Positions 1 to 6,997 of a stretch of 11,029 nucleotides of DNA are shown here, in pieces (position 1 is the stretch's first letter; each line of letters begins with the position of its first letter). The notes beneath the pieces were generated by a model, which was not told where the DNA came from, searched no databases, and was given only the letters and a program-made list of their open reading frames with translations. Source of the stretch: Bacteroidota bacterium (lineage in GTDB: Bacteria > Bacteroidota > Bacteroidia > Bacteroidales > F082); assembly GCA_002686705.1 (NCBI GenBank), contig NYYH01000068.1:1-11029 (forward strand), read 5' to 3'. A program made the translations under genes and the position numbers.

Positions 1-1
1 G

Positions 2-316
2 ATATCTCTTATTTTCATGGATTCACCTACGGAAGTGTTCATTTCTTCTTGCTGTAAATTACCGGTTCACCGCATAGGTTGCCGCGTCCAATTCCGTGCG
101 TTTGCCGGTGATCTATGGGCCGCCAATCTGCCGGATGAAGTCGTCGCCAAGAAGACTGAAACACTTGATGCGATGAAAAAGGATAAGGTTTGGAACCCTA
201 TGACCAAAAATAAGGTGCTATTGTATCCATCATGTCACCTGACAAGACCAAAGCTTTTGTTGAACTTCCAGAGCATCAAAGCGGAGCGAAGGAATCTTTG
301 GTCTGAATCTAGATAA
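2..316 (+). pseudogene. Probable remnant of a BMP-family (PnrA-like) ABC substrate-binding protein C-terminus
   Basis: The frame is open from the left edge; its first ATG is at 17. Only the middle part looks protein-like. Residues about 30-67 counted from that ATG (LWAANLPDEVVAK, then WNPMTKNKV) resemble the C-terminal end of basic-membrane-protein type binding proteins, where a P-D/E-E-V-V-A-K helix is followed by a short 'F-x-P-F-T-G-P-I' type strand. Here the G-P-I is replaced by K-N-K. The residues before and after are cysteine- and arginine-rich without recognisable pattern, so this is more likely a decayed fragment than a gene. G+C is higher than in the operon to the right (29 of 60 bases in 121-180). 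It could equally be a chance open frame. Confidence 0.25.
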
Positions 317-324
317 CATCTTGT

Positions 325-468
325 TTACCTGACCTCTTTGATCAAGGGGGTGAACAAAACAGCTTCTTTGATCATGTTGAACATCCTGTCCCTATACTCG
401 TGAAAGAATTTGGTTAACAAGATTTCATGATTGGAGATAGATTTCTTGGGGTAATTAGGAATATATCC
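325..468 (-). pseudogene. Unidentified 47-codon gene-end remnant
   Basis: Between a TGA just upstream and a TAA at 325-327 the minus strand is open for 47 codons. It reads like real protein: an amphipathic helix-rich stretch containing FHEYRDRMFNMIKEAV and ending LIKEVR. Its third codon positions favour G and C. There is no start codon with a ribosome binding site, so if coding it is the C-terminal stub of a lost gene. I do not recognise the family. The opposite strand also has a shorter open stretch of about 34 codons here, which weakens the case. The rest of 317-521 holds nothing else I can support, including no convincing terminator for the operon that ends at 522. Confidence 0.22.
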
Positions 469-521
469 TCAATAATTTTTACAGTTTTACAAACTAGATA
501 TGATGTTTAATCTAAAAAATA

Positions 522-1697
522 TTATAATTCTAAATATGATTCATCAAAAGAAATCATGGTATTTTTTGATTTAGAATCATATGGATACATTTCCTCAATT
601 TTTGAATTATAACTTACACCTAAACCAGGTCCTAGTTGATTTGAAGAAAAAACTCCATTATCAATAGTGTATTCTTTATTTGATAGATATTCATTAAATG
701 GTTGATCCATAAATCCATATTCAGTGTAAGCACAATTATTTGTAACTAGGGACATATGGATGCCTGATAGGATACTTATTATTGATCCCCAGGAATGTAT
801 AGCTAAAGGTTTTTGATAAATTGAACATAAATTTGCGATTTTTCTTCCCTCAGTAAATCCAGTAGTTGCAATATCAAATTGAACAACGTCAAAAGTATTC
901 TTTTCAATGTATTGCCGAAATGAATCAGCTGTTGGTAAACTTTCAGCTCCAGCAATATTTATATTGCAGTGATTTTTAACCTCAAGATAACCATCTATGT
1001 TTTCGACTCTAACTGGTTCTTCAAACCAAAGGATATTATATTTTTCAAGCTCTTTTCCGAGTTTCTTAGAAATATTAACGGACCAAGGAGTAGCACACGA
1101 ACCTTGAACAGCATCAACAATAATATCAATCTTTCCTTTCATTTCATGAAATAACTTATCAACTAATAATACAGCATTATCTGGATTGGTAACACGCATT
1201 TTATAAGCTCTGAATCCAAGACTATATGCCTTTAGTGCATCTTCAATAAGAGGTTCATATGTATCAAAAAGCCCATTACTTGCGTATATTCTTGTATGTG
1301 AACGGGTTAATCCTCCAAGCAATTGATAAACCGGTATCCCAATTTGTTTGGCATACAAGTCATGCAGGGCAATATCGATACCTCCCATCACGCCAATACC
1401 AAGGCCTTGTCTGTTCCAAAAAATACTTGATTGGTACATGATTTCCCAGGCTCGATTAATTTTTGAAATTTGATGACCAACTAGTAATTGATTAAAATGT
1501 TTAACCATTCCAACAACAGGCTCATAACAAAACTGGCCATGAGTCACTTCGCCTAGTCCATATTCACCATTTTCATCAGTAACCTTTATTAATGCCAAGT
1601 CCATATTTTCCACCTTTCCACCACTGTAAACATAATTAATATGTTCAGGGAAAGGATATCGAAAATAAAATACTTTAACACTTTCGATTTTTGACAT
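522..1697 (-). CDS. Mandelate racemase/muconate lactonizing enzyme family protein (enolase superfamily), MR-like active site
   Basis: This 391-residue protein has the usual length and layout of the family: an N-terminal capping domain (about 1-125), then a modified TIM barrel. Enzymes of this fold bind Mg2+ and remove the proton alpha to a carboxylate, giving racemisation or dehydration of hydroxy acids. The mandelate-racemase residue set is visible: K166-M-R168 on strand 2, metal ligands D195, E226 (in FEEP) and E252 (GAES), the D275/H301 dyad on strands 6 and 7, and E326 on strand 8. K-x-R replaces the commoner K-x-K. The motif GGIDIALHDL (105-114) and a GPGLG C-terminal signature (356-360) are typical. 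It is the last gene of the operon, 19 bp after the dioxygenase, with an ATG start and no clear Shine-Dalgarno. An acid-sugar dehydratase or racemase is likely; the substrate is unknown. Confidence 0.9.
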   Translation of the reverse strand: MSKIESVKVFYFRYPFPEHINYVYSGGKVENMDLALIKVTDENGEYGLGEVTHGQFCYEPVVGMVKHFNQLLVGHQISKINRAWEIMYQSSIFWNRQGLGIGVMGGIDIALHDLYAKQIGIPVYQLLGGLTRSHTRIYASNGLFDTYEPLIEDALKAYSLGFRAYKMRVTNPDNAVLLVDKLFHEMKGKIDIIVDAVQGSCATPWSVNISKKLGKELEKYNILWFEEPVRVENIDGYLEVKNHCNINIAGAESLPTADSFRQYIEKNTFDVVQFDIATTGFTEGRKIANLCSIYQKPLAIHSWGSIISILSGIHMSLVTNNCAYTEYGFMDQPFNEYLSNKEYTIDNGVFSSNQLGPGLGVSYNSKIEEMYPYDSKSKNTMISFDESYLEL

Positions 1698-1716
1698 ATA
1701 TAGATTTTTTGAAGTT

Positions 1717-2535
1717 TCATTTTTTCATAAGAAATTTTTTAGCGTTATCCCAGATATTTATTCTAAATAAATTTGCCTTATGATCAAAATTAGTAGAAGG
1801 AATAGGTTCAACCAAAAAATGATTATATTCGTCAGTTCCTCTAACTAAAGTAGCAGAGTCTATGTTACCAGTAGTTTGTTTGATGTATGGTGGAATATAT
1901 CTTATAGCAAAACCTATTCTTCTTTCAGATGAAAAGTTAGGTTCGGAAGCATGTGCTATCCCGACATGGTGCAGGGAAACTTGACCTCTTTCCAATATCA
2001 AATCCTTAGCCAGATGTTCATTTTTCAGATTAGTGATGCTTTGTCCTCTACTTAGCAAATTATTTTTATGTGGTTTATCAGCATGCCCCATGATTTCACT
2101 CTCATGAGATCCTGGAATCACTTTCATACAACCAGATTTAGTATTACTACTTGAAAAAGCAATCCATGCGGTCGTAACATTATTATGAGAAAGGCCCCAA
2201 TAATTAGAATCTTGATGCCAGCTAACGAAAGAATCACTTTGAGGTTCTTTAATAAAAAAGCCACTACCCCACACCAAAATATTAGGACCTAAAATGAGTT
2301 CCACAATATCTAAAATCTTTGAATTTCTTACGATATCTGACAAAAAAGGAAAAACCAGATGAGATTTAAATCTTAGTTCTGAATTAATTTTTTCAGAACC
2401 AGATGATTCAATTAAGGTTAATTGACTAAGAAAATAATCAATTTCATCATCATTAAACACATTAAGTGGGAAGTAATATCCATTTTCCTGATAAAATTTA
2501 ATGATTTTATTGGTTGATAAATGTTTTTTAACCAT
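1717..2535 (-). CDS. Phytanoyl-CoA dioxygenase (PhyH) family Fe(II)/2-oxoglutarate oxygenase
   Basis: A 272-residue cytoplasmic enzyme expected to hydroxylate a small molecule using O2, 2-oxoglutarate and Fe(II). Counting from the ATG chosen here, the iron-binding facial triad is H107-x-D109 (in SWHQDSNYWGL) and H195 (in AHASEPN). R206, eleven residues after H195, fits the 2-oxoglutarate carboxylate anchor. K97 in FIKEP sits where family members have an active-site lysine. The WHQDxxYWGLS and GCMKVIPGSH motifs belong to the bacterial small-metabolite branch of PhyH, so action on phytanoyl-CoA itself is unlikely. I chose the ATG that begins two bases after the TGA of the upstream enolase gene (TGATCATG). 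A TTG two codons earlier (2541) would overlap that stop. The close junction suggests translational coupling. It lies between two enolase-type genes, so it probably acts on the same substrate or a derivative. Confidence 0.9.
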   Translation of the reverse strand: MVKKHLSTNKIIKFYQENGYYFPLNVFNDDEIDYFLSQLTLIESSGSEKINSELRFKSHLVFPFLSDIVRNSKILDIVELILGPNILVWGSGFFIKEPQSDSFVSWHQDSNYWGLSHNNVTTAWIAFSSSNTKSGCMKVIPGSHESEIMGHADKPHKNNLLSRGQSITNLKNEHLAKDLILERGQVSLHHVGIAHASEPNFSSERRIGFAIRYIPPYIKQTTGNIDSATLVRGTDEYNHFLVEPIPSTNFDHKANLFRINIWDNAKKFLMKK

Positions 2536-2537
2536 GA

Positions 2538-3692
2538 TCAAGCAATTGGAAATTTATTTCCATAAAGCAGATATTCTCCGTTTTCAAGAAATTTCTTATG
2601 ATAGAATTCTAATTTATCCTCATCTACATTTACTCCTAAACCAGGTTTGTCTATCAACCCCCATGAATTACTATTGGTAATGGGTATTTCTTCAGATAGT
2701 ATATCATCCGCCATATTTTGAGCAGTTTGTTGATGACCATCACATGCGTTTGGAATTGCTAACATTAGGTGTTGACCAATCACTGCAGTAAGTCCAAGCT
2801 CTCCATGAGTGTGTTTACATATTTGCCAACCCATAAAATTGGAGTAATTAGCTAAATTTACAAATTTCCTGATGCTTCCAACAAAATAATGACTACAACA
2901 AAGAAAATCTGCACATTTATTATTTATAATGTTGTAAAATTCTGATTCTTGCCAAAGTCCCTCATTTATACATAGGGAAGCATCAACTTTATCATTTACT
3001 TCTTTCATCAGATTTAGCGGTTGAATGGGTACTGGAGCTTCAACAAAATCAAGATTATATTTTTCATGCCATTTATTAATTAGTTTTTTCGCTTTTGGAA
3101 CGTCCCATGCCATATTTATGTCTAGCCTGATCTTTTTATCATTCCCAATTATCGATCTGACTTGCCTGATCATTTCCTCTTCTATTATTTCATTTACCCC
3201 AATTTTCATATAGAAAACATCATAATTCTTATCTAGACCTTCTGTACATTGTTTGAGCAAATGATCTGGTTCATCCCATTGCAAATAATAAAAGTAATCA
3301 ACATATTCTCTAAGATTTCCTCCTAAAAGTTTATATATAGGCAAACCTGTTTCCTGACCGTAGATATCCCATAAAGCCATATCAACACCACCATATGCCA
3401 AATTTGCAGTCATCTGGGACCACTGCCAATTAGAATCATGATAAACATTTTTTTCAAGTAGTTGGTTTTGCCAAGGGTCTTGATTTAGCATCATAGGTAT
3501 CATTGACTCAATTGCTTTCAGAATAACTTCTGCACTGGCAATTCTAGGAGATTCTCCCCATCCTACTAAACCATTATCAGTTGTGATTTTAATTATTATT
3601 TCAGTAATTCCTGAGCGAGATACCCTGGAACTTATTTCATCATGTTTGTATGGAACGGAAACTGGAATAAGTTCAACTTTATCAATTTTCAT
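2538..3692 (-). CDS. Enolase-superfamily (mandelate racemase-like) protein with atypical Y-x-K active site
   Basis: This 384-residue protein has the capping domain (with the GGVDMALWDIYG motif at 101-112), a TIM barrel, and a KPGLGVNVDE tail. Metal ligands D191 (RLDINMAW), E218 (FVEAP) and E244 (INEGLW) are present. The strand-2 motif reads Y161-M-K163 in place of K-x-K. On strand 6 the usual Asp is replaced (CCSHYFVGSI; S267 by position). H294 occupies the strand-7 histidine site, and strand 8 has Q-Q instead of Glu. K163 is therefore the only standard general base left, with H294 lacking its Asp partner. The strand 7-8 region (H-x-x-x-E-x-G, then DGxQ) matches the protein encoded at 6998-8134, so the two are paralogues. 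It starts 46 bp after the permease gene and ends 2 bp before the dioxygenase. Probably an epimerase, racemase or dehydratase; substrate unknown. Confidence 0.88.
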   Translation of the reverse strand: MKIDKVELIPVSVPYKHDEISSRVSRSGITEIIIKITTDNGLVGWGESPRIASAEVILKAIESMIPMMLNQDPWQNQLLEKNVYHDSNWQWSQMTANLAYGGVDMALWDIYGQETGLPIYKLLGGNLREYVDYFYYLQWDEPDHLLKQCTEGLDKNYDVFYMKIGVNEIIEEEMIRQVRSIIGNDKKIRLDINMAWDVPKAKKLINKWHEKYNLDFVEAPVPIQPLNLMKEVNDKVDASLCINEGLWQESEFYNIINNKCADFLCCSHYFVGSIRKFVNLANYSNFMGWQICKHTHGELGLTAVIGQHLMLAIPNACDGHQQTAQNMADDILSEEIPITNSNSWGLIDKPGLGVNVDEDKLEFYHKKFLENGEYLLYGNKFPIA

Positions 3693-3737
3693 ATTACATT
3701 TCAGGAATAAAATAATTATTAAAAACAGACAAACTAA

Positions 3738-4418
3738 TTATAAGGTACTCTTGCCCATACTTTTTTCAAGGTAATCAACAAGTCTCATCATAGGGAAACT
3801 CATTATGTAATAAAACACAGCAGCCATAACAAATGCCTGCATTGGAAGAAAACTTGAAGAAGCAACATCTTTTGCTCTTAACATAAGTTCTGGAACAGCT
3901 ATAATCGAACATAAAGCAGTTTCTTTTAAAAGGCCTACAGCAAAGTTTGCTGTTGGAGGCAAACCAATTCTGATGGCTTGTGGTAGAATAATATATCTCA
4001 AGGCATTAAGCGGAGTCATTCCTAATGAAAGAGATGCCTCCATTTGACCAATATTTAAAGCTTGTATTCCAGAACGAAAAACTTCTGCCATAAAAGCAGA
4101 ACCATGTATACCTAAACCAAGTATTGCTGCAGTAAATGATGAAATCATTAATACTTCATAACCTAATTCAGGCATCGCAAAATAAATCCAATAAAGAATT
4201 ACAAGTACTGGTACACCTCTAAAAAATCCGATGTAAATTTTACAGAAATTGCTAACATATTTATTCTTTGATATTCTTAATAATGCTATAATAAGTCCTA
4301 AGAAACATGCCAATAAAAATGAAAATAACATTAATTCCAGTGTAAGTAATGAAGCGATACTCATTTCCCATACCCAATCTTCAAAATAATCCTCGTAACC
4401 TTCTAAAAATTCAATCAT
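3738..4418 (-). CDS. Polar amino acid-type ABC transporter permease (HisM/GlnP family)
   Basis: A 226-residue inner-membrane permease of the polar amino acid uptake family. Hydrophobic segments lie roughly at 22-47, 57-81, 88-110, 155-177 and 193-212, which is the common five-helix layout. Family marks are LTLELMLFSFLLA in the first helix, FFRGVPVLVILYW (65-77), and the cytoplasmic EAA loop that docks on the ATPase (GQMEASLSLGMTPLNALRYI, E127 onward) ending in LPQAIRIGLPP. It is closely similar to the neighbouring permease at 4438-5112, most clearly through the EAA loop, so the two probably form a heterodimeric pore. It starts with ATG 19 bp downstream of that gene with no visible Shine-Dalgarno. 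The next gene downstream is an enolase-type enzyme with no terminator between, linking uptake to catabolism. Confidence 0.93.
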   Translation of the reverse strand: MIEFLEGYEDYFEDWVWEMSIASLLTLELMLFSFLLACFLGLIIALLRISKNKYVSNFCKIYIGFFRGVPVLVILYWIYFAMPELGYEVLMISSFTAAILGLGIHGSAFMAEVFRSGIQALNIGQMEASLSLGMTPLNALRYIILPQAIRIGLPPTANFAVGLLKETALCSIIAVPELMLRAKDVASSSFLPMQAFVMAAVFYYIMSFPMMRLVDYLEKSMGKSTL

Positions 4419-4437
4419 ATTTTTTTAAGTGTTTTAA

Positions 4438-5112
4438 TTATGTCCAAGCATCTTTGGCTTTTTCTAATTGTTTTGTAACAAATGACATTGGTATAGTAAT
4501 TATCAAGTAGATAAATGCTGCAATTAAGTATATTTGTCCACTAACACTATGCATAAAGGTGGCTTGTACAATTCTTCTGGCTTCAAACATCACTTCAGGG
4601 GCTGCAATAGTTGAAATAATCGCTGTATCTTTAACAAGTAAAATTGCATAATTACAAAGTGGGGGAAGAACAATTCTAATTGCTTGAGGCATTATAATAA
4701 ATCTCATGGCATTAATGGGAGTCATCCCTAAAGTTAATGCTGCTTCCATCTGTCCTATATGGATAGCTTTTATACCTGCTCTATAAATTTCACCAACATA
4801 TGCTGCACCGTTTAATCCCAAACCAATAATGGCAGCCATTTTGGGTTCAAATTCTATCCCTAAATCTGATAGCCCAAAATAAATTATGAATAACTGAACT
4901 AATGCAGGAGTTCCCCGCATTAAGTCCGTATAGATCAAGGCTGGATATGAAATTATTTTTAACCGAGAAATTCTAGCTAAAGCTACAATGATCCCTAAAA
5001 TTAGTGCAATAAATAATGACCCAATTGTAACTTCTAATGTAACTACTGCAGATTTCAAGAGTACAGGAAGTACTTTAGGTGTCCATTCCAGAAGTTTATA
5101 AATAAATTCCAT
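4438..5112 (-). CDS. Polar amino acid-type ABC transporter permease (second subunit)
   Basis: A 224-residue integral membrane protein of the HisQ/HisM family. Residues 14-31 (LPVLLKSAVVTLEVTIGS) match the N-terminal membrane-entry region of this family, followed by helices near 20-48, 55-80, 90-110, 155-175 and 192-212. DLMRGTPALVQLF (63-75) is a strong family signature. The EAA loop is GQMEAALTLGMTPINAMRFI with E123-A124-A125, followed by MPQAIRIVLPP. It begins 8 bp after the ATPase stop codon, and 19 bp separate it from the second permease. Together with the ATPase and the binding protein it completes a four-component importer. Ligand specificity resides mainly in the binding protein and cannot be set from this subunit. 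Confidence 0.93.
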   Translation of the reverse strand: MEFIYKLLEWTPKVLPVLLKSAVVTLEVTIGSLFIALILGIIVALARISRLKIISYPALIYTDLMRGTPALVQLFIIYFGLSDLGIEFEPKMAAIIGLGLNGAAYVGEIYRAGIKAIHIGQMEAALTLGMTPINAMRFIIMPQAIRIVLPPLCNYAILLVKDTAIISTIAAPEVMFEARRIVQATFMHSVSGQIYLIAAFIYLIITIPMSFVTKQLEKAKDAWT

Positions 5113-5120
5113 TATTAAAA

Positions 5121-5891
5121 CTATCCGCGATCGAGAATTTGGCTAAGAAAGGATTTTGTTCTTTCATGTTTAGGTTGTGAAAATATTTTTTTAGGATCAT
5201 CTTCTTCAACAATTATTCCCTCATCCATAAATATAACCCTATCAGAGACTTCCTCAGCAAATTGAATTTCATGTGTAACTATAATCATTGTTCTTCCTTC
5301 TTCAGCTAATTGCCTCATAACTTTTAAAACTTCACCAATTAATTCAGGATCTAGTGCTGAAGTGGCTTCGTCAAATAGCATAAGTTTTGGTTGCATTCCA
5401 AGAGCTCTTGCTATTGCAACCCTTTGTTGTTGGCCGCCGGATAATCTTTCAGGATATTCGTTAGATTTGTGTGATAGACCAACCTTTTCTAGCATGTCCG
5501 CAGCTATTTCATTGGCTTCGTCATTATTTAGACCAAGTACTTTTCTCGGAGCAATTGTTACATTCTCGAGAGCTGTTAAATGAGGAAAAAGATTGAAACG
5601 TTGGAAAACAAATCCAATTTCTGCTCTTTCTTTAGCTAACTCTTTATCACTTAAATGAACATATTTCCCATTTACTTCCTTCTCACCTATAAGTGTGTTA
5701 TCAACATAAATGTGACCTGAAGTTGGCTTTTCTAGGAAATTAATACATCTTAACAGTGTTGTTTTACCTGAACCACTTGGACCAATAATCGATAGCTTTT
5801 CACCTTTTTCTACAGTTGTAGATATACCTTTTAAAACCTCAAGAGTGCCATAATTCTTATATAAATCGACAATTTTAACTAAAGGATCCAT
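5121..5891 (-). CDS. Polar amino acid-type ABC transporter ATP-binding protein (GlnQ/HisP family)
   Basis: A complete 256-residue nucleotide-binding subunit that powers uptake at the cytoplasmic face of the membrane. All catalytic elements are intact: Walker A GPSGSGKT (37-44), Q-loop Q97 in [20 protein letters not shown] signature LSGGQQQR (150-157), Walker B LMLFDE (170-175), D-loop SALD (178-181) and switch histidine H207. The '[13 protein letters not shown]' segment and the [22 protein letters not shown] stretch are characteristic of the amino acid subfamily. The start is an ATG 64 bp after the binding-protein stop codon, just after a hairpin and T-run. No Shine-Dalgarno is visible before it. 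Translation may thus be low relative to the binding protein. Confidence 0.95.
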   Translation of the reverse strand: MDPLVKIVDLYKNYGTLEVLKGISTTVEKGEKLSIIGPSGSGKTTLLRCINFLEKPTSGHIYVDNTLIGEKEVNGKYVHLSDKELAKERAEIGFVFQRFNLFPHLTALENVTIAPRKVLGLNNDEANEIAADMLEKVGLSHKSNEYPERLSGGQQQRVAIARALGMQPKLMLFDEATSALDPELIGEVLKVMRQLAEEGRTMIIVTHEIQFAEEVSDRVIFMDEGIIVEEDDPKKIFSQPKHERTKSFLSQILDRG

Positions 5892-5910
5892 TTATTTTAT
5901 TTTAACAATT

Positions 5911-5941
5911 AAAAAAGAAGTGCGCACAAATTTTGTGCGCA
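5911..5941 (-). terminator. Intercistronic hairpin plus T-run (terminator/attenuator-like) between binding protein and ATPase genes
   Basis: Positions 5921-5930 (TGCGCACAAA) and 5932-5941 (TTTGTGCGCA) are perfect inverted repeats separated by one base. In the minus-strand transcript they form a stem of about 9 bp with a 3-nt loop and a GC-rich base. The next bases on that strand are CTTCTTTTTT (5920-5911), a U-rich tail. This is the form of a Rho-independent terminator. Because it sits inside the transporter operon, just after the binding-protein gene, it most likely ends part of the transcripts or protects the upstream mRNA. Either would give more binding protein than membrane components. 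Partial termination is an inference. Confidence 0.7.
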
Positions 5942-5955
5942 GAAGGGAGGATTAT

Positions 5956-6849
5956 TTATCTTTTTAAAAAACAATGATCACCACTAGGAGCTTCCCAATT
6001 TTTTGGACGGTCAACTCCAATCCTTATATTTGATTCACTTGGTGGAGGCTGAAACCAGCTTTTATCTGATAAACCATATGCTGCCATGGATTTTACGTTA
6101 AGACATGATGCCCATATTTTTGCAATTTCTTTATTAACAGCATCATAAAGCCAAGGTAATTTTTTATTTATTCCAAAAATAACATTATATTTCTGAGACA
6201 TAATTGGATAACGACTTGGCTGTGGTTTTAACTCTAATTGATGTAAATTCCAATCTGGATTGTTGTTGATTGCAAGCTGAATTAAGGGAGGATCAAGAAT
6301 AGCTATGTCGCATCTCCCAGAAATTAAGTCCTTCATGACACCATCGGTCGTATCATAAAGTTTGACTTCCCCAATTCCGTCAACTTTTTTTAATTCTGGA
6401 ACAAGGGTAAATCCAGATACTGTTGATACACACTTACCTTTCATACCTTCAAAGGTATTAACATTAAGATTTTTTTTCTGAGTCAAACCTGTTCCAAAAT
6501 AATAAATGGGATCTGTCAAAAGCATTATTTTAGTCCGTGGCTCAATCCAGCCCATTGCTCCATGCATTATGTCTGTTTTTCCTTGCTTAGTTGATTGAAT
6601 TTCTGCAGACCAGTCCATCAATTTAGGCTCAACTTTTAACCCTAAAGAAGTGGCAATATGTACCATTAGACTTCCATCTGTTCCAATCAATTCCCCATTA
6701 TCATCCAAACCTGTCATTGGCATATCACCATTTAGGGCTACTTTCAATATGCCAGTTTGAAATGGAGTTTCAGCTGCATTTAAAAATGAGCTAAATAAAA
6801 AAATTGAACTAAATAAAATAATCCCCAATTTTACTTTGAATCTAAACAT
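5956..6849 (-). CDS. Periplasmic substrate-binding protein of a polar amino acid-type ABC transporter (SBP family 3)
   Basis: A 297-residue exported binding protein. The N-terminus has a signal peptide: basic residues to K7, a hydrophobic core about 8-23, and an N-A-A-E processing site near residue 25-26. There is no lipobox cysteine, so it should be soluble in the periplasm. The mature part fits SBP family 3: ILKVALNGDMPM near the start, 'LIGTDGSLMVHIATSLGLKVEP' type lobe-1 motif, R105 in GWIEPRTKIMLLTDPIYY (the usual carboxylate-binding arginine), and D186 in DIAILDPP where amino-group ligands lie. C140, C180, C249 and C293 are four mature-chain cysteines, possibly disulfides. The WNL and PPPSES C-terminal region is longer than in typical amino acid SBPs. 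It is the first gene of the operon, with a good AGGAG six bases before the ATG. The ligand is probably an amino acid or amino-acid-like carboxylate. Confidence 0.9.
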   Translation of the reverse strand: MFRFKVKLGIILFSSIFLFSSFLNAAETPFQTGILKVALNGDMPMTGLDDNGELIGTDGSLMVHIATSLGLKVEPKLMDWSAEIQSTKQGKTDIMHGAMGWIEPRTKIMLLTDPIYYFGTGLTQKKNLNVNTFEGMKGKCVSTVSGFTLVPELKKVDGIGEVKLYDTTDGVMKDLISGRCDIAILDPPLIQLAINNNPDWNLHQLELKPQPSRYPIMSQKYNVIFGINKKLPWLYDAVNKEIAKIWASCLNVKSMAAYGLSDKSWFQPPPSESNIRIGVDRPKNWEAPSGDHCFLKR

Positions 6850-6855
6850 ATATAT

Positions 6856-6860
6856 CTCCT
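6856..6860 (-). promoter_or_regulatory. Ribosome binding site of the binding-protein gene
   Basis: The minus strand reads AGGAG followed by six bases and then ATG at 6849. This fixes the start of the binding-protein gene. It is the only strong Shine-Dalgarno in the operon, which agrees with the binding protein being made in excess. Confidence 0.75.
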
Positions 6861-6882
6861 ATAACTGATTTATAATTGTCTC

Positions 6883-6905
6883 ACTAAATTTCGCTATAAT
6901 TTAGT
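6883..6905. repeat. Inverted repeat ACTAAATT-N7-AATTTAGT in the divergent intergenic region
   Basis: The arms at 6883-6890 and 6898-6905 are perfect 8-bp inverted repeats around the spacer TCGCTAT. The right side overlaps a plus-strand TATAAT (6895-6900). It also lies in the 5' leader of the minus-strand transcript predicted from the promoter at 6959-6987. The size and spacing suit the operator of a dimeric regulator, but AT-rich arms can arise by chance. Confidence 0.4.
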
Positions 6906-6914
6906 AAGAATATT

Positions 6915-6948
6915 AAGATGTAAGAATTAAAAATAATTCTTGCATCTT
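6915..6948. repeat. 15-bp inverted repeat at the predicted operon transcription start
   Basis: AAGATGTAAGAATTA (6915-6929) is mirrored by TAATTCTTGCATCTT (6934-6948) across the spacer AAAA. All pairs match except T6921 with G6942, which would still pair as G-U in RNA. The predicted start of the minus-strand operon (about 6952) lies directly at its edge, so the repeat would be the first ~35 nt of that mRNA. It could be an operator that blocks initiation, or a 5' stem-loop that stabilises the transcript. GTAAGAAT also occurs as a direct repeat at 6904-6911 and 6920-6927. Confidence 0.55.
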
Positions 6949-6968
6949 TGCTAATTCTTTTATATATC
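6940..6968 (+). promoter_or_regulatory. Weak candidate promoter for the plus-strand cluster
   Basis: TTGCAT (6940-6945), a 17-bp spacer and TATATC (6963-6968) would start transcription about 20-25 bases before the ATG at 6998. Its -35 box lies inside the right arm of the 6915-6948 inverted repeat, and its -10 overlaps the minus-strand -10 box. The -10 matches consensus at only four of six positions. A TATAAT at 6895-6900 is an alternative -10 without a good -35. Confidence 0.3.
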
Positions 6969-6987
6969 TAATATTTCACTCTGTCAA
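6959..6987 (-). promoter_or_regulatory. Sigma-70 promoter of the transport/catabolic operon (minus strand)
   Basis: On the minus strand TTGACA (6987-6982) is followed by exactly 17 bp and TATAAA (6964-6959). That is a consensus -35 and a five-of-six -10 at optimal spacing. Transcription would start near 6952 and give a leader of about 100 nt before the binding-protein ATG at 6849. The -35 box lies only 11 bases from the divergent gene at 6998, so the two transcription units probably share control elements. Confidence 0.65.
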
Positions 6988-6997
6988 GATAAAAGAA

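Noticed and set aside
470..521. Possible terminator after the minus-strand operon (AGTTT-GTA-AAACT on the minus strand)
   Set aside because: The stem has only five mostly A-T pairs and no clean T-run follows, so it is not supported as a terminator.
3693..3737. AATAATTATT palindrome and an ATG-TAA pair before the enolase-type gene at 3692
   Set aside because: Ten-base AT palindromes and a start followed at once by a stop are expected by chance in such AT-rich spacer.
3738..5112. Two similar permease genes as a recent tandem duplication
   Set aside because: The paired permeases are the standard architecture of this transporter family; their divergence points to an old duplication, not a recent one.
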